This document shows, one piece after another, positions 59,620-64,000 of a stretch of 64,000 nucleotides of DNA. Each line of letters opens with the position of its first letter. The first letter of the stretch is position 1. The stretch is taken from contig NZ_LBJG01000091.1 of NCBI RefSeq assembly GCF_028128765.1, forward strand, positions 1 to 64,000, in the 5' to 3' direction. The notes under the pieces were generated by a model. The model worked only from the letters and a program-made list of their open reading frames with translations, ran no database searches and was not told the origin of the DNA. The position numbers and the translations under genes were made by a program. The DNA is from Bradyrhizobium sp. CCBAU 51627 (GTDB taxonomy: Bacteria > Pseudomonadota > Alphaproteobacteria > Rhizobiales > Xanthobacteraceae).

Positions 59620-59636
59620 ATTCACCAATTGTCGGC
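59620..59636 (-). promoter_or_regulatory. Conserved 17-bp element upstream of binding-protein gene, copy 2
   Basis: ATTCACCAATTGTCGGC is identical to 53496-53512. It is followed in both places by a looser CGACGAAAT/CGGCGAAAT match about ten bases on. This suggests a regulator site or a conserved promoter region of the module. Confidence 0.45.
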
Positions 59637-60108
59637 GCTACATCGGCGAAATCCCGCATCTCTGCACGCGGCTAGACGGATTCGGAATTACGAATTGGCA
59701 ACAAATCAACAAATTGAGAAGAAAGCTCCCGCCAAGGCTCGGATTGCCACCACGGACCTAACAAACCCCGCGCTTGCAGGGCGCTCTTATGCCGAGGACC
59801 TTCACGTTCCGTAGCAAACCAAATCCAAGAGGGCGCGCAATCGACCTCGCAGCGAGCTTCGGAGATAGTGTGCCCTGCTCCGCGGTAACGGTGGTCAACA
59901 GGTCGTCTCGAGCGCGCGCATTAGCTAGCGCGATCCAGACCCGAAGAATAGCTGCCCGAGCTGTTGGCGGTTTCTGCGCCAGCGCAAGAACATTGGTGAG
60001 CAAAGGTCAAGGCGATCGACTGTGACGCCTTGTGGCCCATCTCCAAATCTAGAGCCTCATGACTGACACCATGTCCAATGCGCTTCACGCGATCACGGTC
60101 GCCTCTTC
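59637..60108. other. Interval between metallo-hydrolase and binding-protein genes
   Basis: No convincing gene is present. An 81-codon minus frame at 59758-60003 begins MLTNVLALAQKPPTARA and has no recognisable motif. It may be a relic of a gene lost from the operon. Confidence 0.35.
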
Positions 60109-60999
60109 TCAATCAGCGTCAAAGCGAAAACGAGGGTGGACTGCACCGCTCACCACACAGCCTGCAGTGGGTTCGGGAAAATGCGCCGTCATGAGCTTCG
60201 TAGGCGTGTCAATACAGCGGGCAATCAGCCCGCGTAGCACTTGGATTGCCGCTGCGTTATCGTAGCCGGCGTTGATCCAATCTGGCCGCGCAAACTGGAT
60301 CGGGTGGTGAATGGCGTCACCGGTAAAGATCGCCTCCTGCGATCGCGAGCGCAGGTAAAGGCCGCAGTGGTGCTTGGTGTGACCGTGGAGCGGTACGTAG
60401 CGAACCTCGTCAGGCATTTCGTTCTCGAAAGCATAGTCATCTTCCACGAATGTCGCCAAACCGCGGTCCACCACAGGCAATACGCTGTCAGTGAACGACA
60501 GCTTCCGGTATGGCTTAACACTTCCCCTTTCGAACGCGTCGCGCCACCATTCGAATTCACCCTTGCTGATAAGGTAGCGGGCGTTGGGGAAAGTGGGTAC
60601 CCACTCGCCATTAAGCAGCCGCGTGTTCCACCCAACGTGATCGGCGTGCAGATGCGAGCACATGACGAAATCGACCTGCTCAGGACTAACACCTGCGCGC
60701 GCCAGATTCTGGAGGAAGGGTGTTTGCAGTCTATGCCAGGCCGGGAAGTAGGACCGCTCCTTGTCATTGCCACAGCAGGTGTCGAACAGAATCGTATGGT
60801 GTCGCGTGCGTATCAAATACGCATGCATATGGACTGCAAGATTTCGAGTTCCGGGCTCCACCAGGCGAGGCCCCAGCCAGTACTCATGTTCCGCAACGTC
60901 TTCTGGCGTCAGGCCGACAAGCAGGTCGCCTGGGGGGACCGAGAATTCGAACTCCGTGATCGAGTCGACGCGAATGTCCCCGAAGACCTGCGTCTTCAT
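60109..60999 (-). CDS. Metallo-beta-lactamase-fold hydrolase
   Basis: This 296-aa zinc hydrolase has the HxHxDH motif in MCSHLHADHVGWN, later ligand His in PLHGHTKHHCGLY and Asp in IFTGDAIHHP. The N-terminal RTRHHTILFDTCCGNDK is typical of the AHL-lactonase-like/alkylsulfatase-like MBL branch. The start codon overlaps the stop of the CoA-transferase gene (ATGA), so translation is coupled. The function is likely hydrolysis of a lactone, ester or thioester in the same pathway. A fragment of a second copy is at 50130-50420. Confidence 0.9.
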   Translation of the reverse strand: MKTQVFGDIRVDSITEFEFSVPPGDLLVGLTPEDVAEHEYWLGPRLVEPGTRNLAVHMHAYLIRTRHHTILFDTCCGNDKERSYFPAWHRLQTPFLQNLARAGVSPEQVDFVMCSHLHADHVGWNTRLLNGEWVPTFPNARYLISKGEFEWWRDAFERGSVKPYRKLSFTDSVLPVVDRGLATFVEDDYAFENEMPDEVRYVPLHGHTKHHCGLYLRSRSQEAIFTGDAIHHPIQFARPDWINAGYDNAAAIQVLRGLIARCIDTPTKLMTAHFPEPTAGCVVSGAVHPRFRFDAD

Positions 61000-62168
61000 G
61001 CAGCAGCCCCCTTTGCCCGCAGCGCGGCAATCTCCTTTTCTTCAAATCCGAACTGCCTTAGCACCTCGTCCGTATGCTCCCCGAGCATCGGGGCGCGTGT
61101 CGTCGGCTTGTCTCCGACGCCCATCTTCACGGCTTTGCTCATGCTCCGGTACTTGCCGACACGTGGGTGATCGTGTTCGACAACGAGCCCCTCTGCCAGA
61201 AGTTGAGGATGGTCGAACATGTTCCCGATCGATCGTATCGCGATGCAAGGGACTTTGCCGAGCATCAACTCTTCCCATTCAAAGGCAGTGTGCTGCTTCA
61301 GGGCTTCCCTTATCAGCGGCTTGATCTCGTCTCTAAGAGCGACACGCTTCTTGAGCGTATCGTACTTTGGGTCCTCCACCAACTCTGGGAAACCGAGAGA
61401 GTCACACAGGTTCTTCCAAAAGGCGGAAGTGGTGGCTTGCAGGTAGAGGTGGCCGTCCTTGGCCGGATAGATTCCCGAGTAGCTCGCTCCCCACCAACGC
61501 TCAACGTCACGAGGCTCGCTTTCCGCCCATATGAATTGGCCAGCCTGCAATGAAATAGCGGACCGCAATAAAGATGGCTTCACATGCTGTCCTTCGCCCG
61601 TCCGCAGCCGATGGACGAGCGCCGACAAAATTCCGATCGCGACAAAAGAGGCCGTATGGTAGTCCACGATCGAACCCTGCAAGATCTGCGGCTGCTCGGT
61701 ATCAGTTCCCTGCATGGAGGCTAAGCCAGTGAAGCACTGGAGCATCGTGTCGTAGCCAGGATGGTCCCGCAGAGGACCGTTTTCGTTTTCGCCGTAACCC
61801 GTCAGCGAGCAGTAAATGAGATCGGGGCGCAGGCTTCGCAGCGTTTCATAGTCGATTCCAAGCCTGCGAGGCACGGAGGGACGGAAGTTGTGCACGACGA
61901 CGTCGGCCCGGTCCACCAGTCGATAGAAAGCGGCCTGGCCCTCGGCGCTTTTCAGGTCAAGCACGACCGAGCGCTTGTTCCTGTTCGCTCCCAGGAAAGT
62001 CCTGCATTCGTCGGTTAGGCTCGACGGATATTGCCGCAAGGCGTCGCCGCGCGGGGGCTCAATCTTGATGACCTCGGCTCCCACATCGCCCAAGAGAGCG
62101 CAGCCATACGGCCCCGCGAGATACGCGGTGAGATCAAGAACAACCACCCCTTGAAGTGCTTCCGCCAT
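60996..62168 (-). CDS. CaiB/Frc-type (class III) CoA-transferase
   Basis: This 390-aa family III CoA-transferase reads VVVLDLTAYLAGPYGCALLG, EVIKIEPPRGDALRQYP, NRNKRSVVLDLKSAEGQ, VVHNFRPSVPRRLGID, SLTGYGENENGPLRDHPGYD and the catalytic Asp in GSIVDYHTASF. It moves CoA between an acyl-CoA donor and a free acid without a ping-pong Glu-CoA intermediate. It is 9 bp downstream of lyase copy 2 and overlaps the metallo-hydrolase, forming a three-gene operon. With the lyase it could activate a hydroxy dicarboxylate and then cleave its CoA thioester. CaiB-like carnitine CoA transfer is an alternative. Confidence 0.9.
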   Translation of the reverse strand: MAEALQGVVVLDLTAYLAGPYGCALLGDVGAEVIKIEPPRGDALRQYPSSLTDECRTFLGANRNKRSVVLDLKSAEGQAAFYRLVDRADVVVHNFRPSVPRRLGIDYETLRSLRPDLIYCSLTGYGENENGPLRDHPGYDTMLQCFTGLASMQGTDTEQPQILQGSIVDYHTASFVAIGILSALVHRLRTGEGQHVKPSLLRSAISLQAGQFIWAESEPRDVERWWGASYSGIYPAKDGHLYLQATTSAFWKNLCDSLGFPELVEDPKYDTLKKRVALRDEIKPLIREALKQHTAFEWEELMLGKVPCIAIRSIGNMFDHPQLLAEGLVVEHDHPRVGKYRSMSKAVKMGVGDKPTTRAPMLGEHTDEVLRQFGFEEKEIAALRAKGAAA

Positions 62169-62177
62169 GCTTGCCTC

Positions 62178-63122
62178 TCAATATGCGGGAATTTCAATAT
62201 TCGGGACGATGCCGACGTCCATGCCAGCTGCTCGAGCTGTTTTCAGGACATTCATTGCAGCCCGGACGTTTGCGTAGTCGAGCAACTTCGATTTGTAGCG
62301 AATCGCGCCCACCCCGCGAGCCACTCCCTCCGCGAAAGCCGAAATGATTTCGCGCGCCTCGTTGACTTCGGCTTGCGATGGCGAGAAGACCTCGTTGATG
62401 ATGGGGATGTGACTCGGGTGGATCGCCATCGCCCAAGTCGCACCCATGCGCTTGGACTTTTCGGCAAGCCGCCGCACCAGATCGAGGTCATCCAGCTGCC
62501 CCGTCATGGAGCCCTCGATGTGCACGATACCGGCAGCGCGCGCTTGCAGCACGAAGTGGGCACCGAAGTAAATCCCTTCGTCGGTCGCATTGTTGAGGCC
62601 GAGGGAAAGGGCAGCATCTCCACCCGGTGTTGGACCACAGGCAGCGCCGGCACGCTTGATCCGCTGGGATGCCATGCAGATGTCGTAGAGCCTGTACATG
62701 GCCACTGCCGTTTCCGCACCAGCACCGCAGATCTCGATACCCCCAACCGGCAGGCCACGCGCCCTCTCCAGTTCCCCCAATACACGGTCCAGGGCGGCAA
62801 TATCCTCCGGGTCCTCGACTTTGGCGAGCGCCACTCCATCGAGGCCCTCGATGACGATTGCATTCAGATCGTCCAGCAGGTGGCCCGTTCGCCATCCGTT
62901 GACCCTCACGAATCGGCCGAAAGAGCCAGTACGGAGTTCCTTGATGGCTGTCGCGACGGCATTGCGAGCCGCAGGCTTTCGGGTGACCTCGACAGCGTCC
63001 TCAAGATCGAACATCAGTGCGTCGGCGCCATACTTGGGCGCCTTCAACATCCAGTCGAGTTTGTCTCCGGGAACGAAGAGCATCGAGCGATAGCACCTGG
63101 CGTCTCGAAAGGTCTGAGGCAA
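62178..63122 (-). CDS. HpcH/HpaI aldolase/citrate-lyase-family protein, copy 2
   Basis: This 314-aa protein is the paralogue of 41493-42440. It reads RSMLFVPGDKLDWMLKAPKY, ADALMFDLEDAVEVTRK, VRVNGWRTGHLLDDLNAI, AGAACGPTPGGDAALS and AIHPSHIPIINEVFSPSQ. The start appears to be TTG at 63122 with GGAGAG five bases upstream; the paralogue has ATG at this point. It is first in an operon with a CoA-transferase and a metallo-hydrolase. A malyl-CoA- or citramalyl-CoA-lyase-like reaction is likely, with acyl-CoA supplied by the transferase. Confidence 0.88.
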   Translation of the reverse strand: MPQTFRDARCYRSMLFVPGDKLDWMLKAPKYGADALMFDLEDAVEVTRKPAARNAVATAIKELRTGSFGRFVRVNGWRTGHLLDDLNAIVIEGLDGVALAKVEDPEDIAALDRVLGELERARGLPVGGIEICGAGAETAVAMYRLYDICMASQRIKRAGAACGPTPGGDAALSLGLNNATDEGIYFGAHFVLQARAAGIVHIEGSMTGQLDDLDLVRRLAEKSKRMGATWAMAIHPSHIPIINEVFSPSQAEVNEAREIISAFAEGVARGVGAIRYKSKLLDYANVRAAMNVLKTARAAGMDVGIVPNIEIPAY

Positions 63123-63930
63123 ACAACTCTCCTAAATTCCAAATTTGCTGCACCAATTCGGTTACATCCTACCGATCTCTCGACATCGTTCAGTCCAGTT
63201 TAGCGGGCTTTGAAGCCTGATTCGCGCGCCGGCGGAACATTTTCGACGGATTTATGCAAAGCTGGTTTTGTCTGCGCTCTTTTTGCTCAAGCTTAAGAAG
63301 TAAGGCGCCTCGCAGCCAAATTAGCATTGAAGAACAGGCCATGGGCCCGGCTGAGGCGCGATGGTTGATCATGCCGCCGACCACGACGATGTTTCCCCAA
63401 AGAAACGAAGCCGAACGCGCCGCCACTCGATGCCAAGAAGCTCCACCTGCAAGGCGCTGAGCCCGCCGGCAACACGATCATTATCTTAAACACCTGCTTG
63501 CGCTGGGTCTTGATGGCAATCCAGAGAGGCTTGGCCAATTCTGGTCCACGCGTCGAAGAACACACCAAGAGAAAGAGCGGCTGGATAAGCAGTGCCAGTG
63601 CTATCGTTCCCCTATGCTGCTAACCGCTGGGCATTGGGACGGCACGGAAGCAGCCCGAGCTCAGAGACAGCTAGAATACTATTAGCTGTTCCTGCTCGAA
63701 GTTCGGCTGCGCGTCCCGGCTGGTTGGGATGCTCCACAACCGAGGCATGATGCACACCGAGGCATGACGCACATTGTCATGCCGCTCATGATCCTGCGGC
63801 AATAACCAAAATCACGCACGGCGAGAGCGAATCAGTTCGCTGCGTCGCTAGACGTTTTCTGCAGCTCAGCAATCTGCTCGTGTTCATCTATTGTCTCGAC
63901 TTCTCTAGAGCCCGCCAGACACCACAGCGC
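63123..63930. other. 0.8 kb upstream region without a recognisable gene
   Basis: This lies between the third binding-protein gene and the lyase operon. Frames on the minus strand are short and lack motifs. By position it corresponds to where permease genes of a third module would sit, but no permease sequence is legible. It probably contains the lyase operon promoter. Confidence 0.35.
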
Positions 63931-64000
63931 TCATTGCGCCCGCCACGCCAGCCATCGCTCCTGGAGATGATCTGCATTCGTCTTACCATCCGGCCGCTTG
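63931..64000 (-). CDS. ABC substrate-binding protein, C-terminal end, module 3 (partial)
   Basis: The last 22 codons and stop of another PotD-like protein are visible: KRPDGKTNADHLQERWLAWR then AQ and TGA. It is nearly identical to the ends of the proteins at 52251 and 58368 and differs from the importer binding protein at 31821. The gene runs off the window edge. It shows that the binding-protein module occurs at least three times, at roughly 6-kb intervals. Confidence 0.85.
   Translation of the reverse strand, partial: KRPDGKTNADHLQERWLAWRAQ

Noticed and set aside
62031..63203. 390-codon plus-strand frame over the CitE-like lyase
   Set aside because: It is antisense to a clear lyase with a conserved paralogue and carries no motif.
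1..64000. CRISPR array, tRNA, rRNA and phage integrase/attachment site
   Set aside because: Scanned for by eye: no regularly spaced direct repeats, no tRNA cloverleaf or rRNA signature, and no tyrosine or serine recombinase reading frame was found.

Overview
The window looks like an accessory island of a rhizobium, most probably Bradyrhizobium or a close relative. The evidence is moderately high GC, a dense mosaic of IS3, IS5, IS21, IS110 and IS256 pieces of alphaproteobacterial type, a group II intron lodged in an IS110 gene, and many duplicated catabolic and transport genes. I saw no housekeeping genes, tRNA, rRNA, CRISPR array, phage genes, nod box or convincing tts box. The host is an inference from gene families; nothing in the sequence names it.

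Region 1 (1-13.2 kb) begins with a frameshifted but apparently intact IS5/IS427-type element. Four amino-acid or peptide-bond enzymes follow, separated by IS wreckage: an alpha-oxoamine synthase (1222-2499, -), a divergent D-Ala-D-Ala-ligase-like ATP-grasp enzyme (7347-8417, +), a class III aminotransferase (9725-11074, +) and a second ATP-grasp ligase (12146-13168, -). A DmpA-type self-cleaving aminopeptidase (3688-4797, -) also lies here. Together they suggest a scattered small-molecule or peptide biosynthesis locus.

Region 2 (14.7-19.2 kb) is nested mobile DNA: an intact IS407-type IS3 element next to an IS110 gene. That gene carries a group II intron starting with GTGCG, and one deletion appears to have removed the intron 3' half and the middle of the IS110 gene.

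Region 3 (19.7-38.8 kb) is almost wholly catabolic and on the minus strand. It holds an acyl-CoA ligase, two SDR dehydrogenases, two BKACE (beta-keto acid cleavage) enzymes, a fused L-carnitine 3-dehydrogenase/thioesterase, and a complete PotABCD-like ABC importer followed by a beta-lactamase-fold hydrolase. Read together it is a carnitine-to-glycine-betaine module: import; possible hydrolysis of a conjugate; oxidation to 3-dehydrocarnitine; BKACE cleavage with acetyl-CoA to betainyl-CoA plus acetoacetate; thioester hydrolysis to glycine betaine. The 25.3-27.8 kb stretch inside it is IS debris.

Region 4 (39-50.5 kb) holds IS5, IS110 and IS256 remnants, an HpcH/HpaI-type lyase, an iron-dependent alcohol dehydrogenase, an acetolactate-synthase-like ThDP enzyme with a truncated duplicate beside it, and a 4-hydroxybutyryl-CoA-dehydratase-like enzyme on the plus strand. 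CoxG and metallo-hydrolase pseudogenes follow.

Region 5 (50.6-64 kb) is built from repeated modules: three related Tat-type spermidine/putrescine-like binding proteins about 6 kb apart, two PPC/DUF296 proteins with homologous flanks, a degraded permease, MmgE/PrpD, and a tight lyase/CoA-transferase/metallo-hydrolase operon. The second lyase and the metallo-hydrolase each have a relative or remnant in region 4, so the whole right half appears to have grown by segmental duplication followed by decay.
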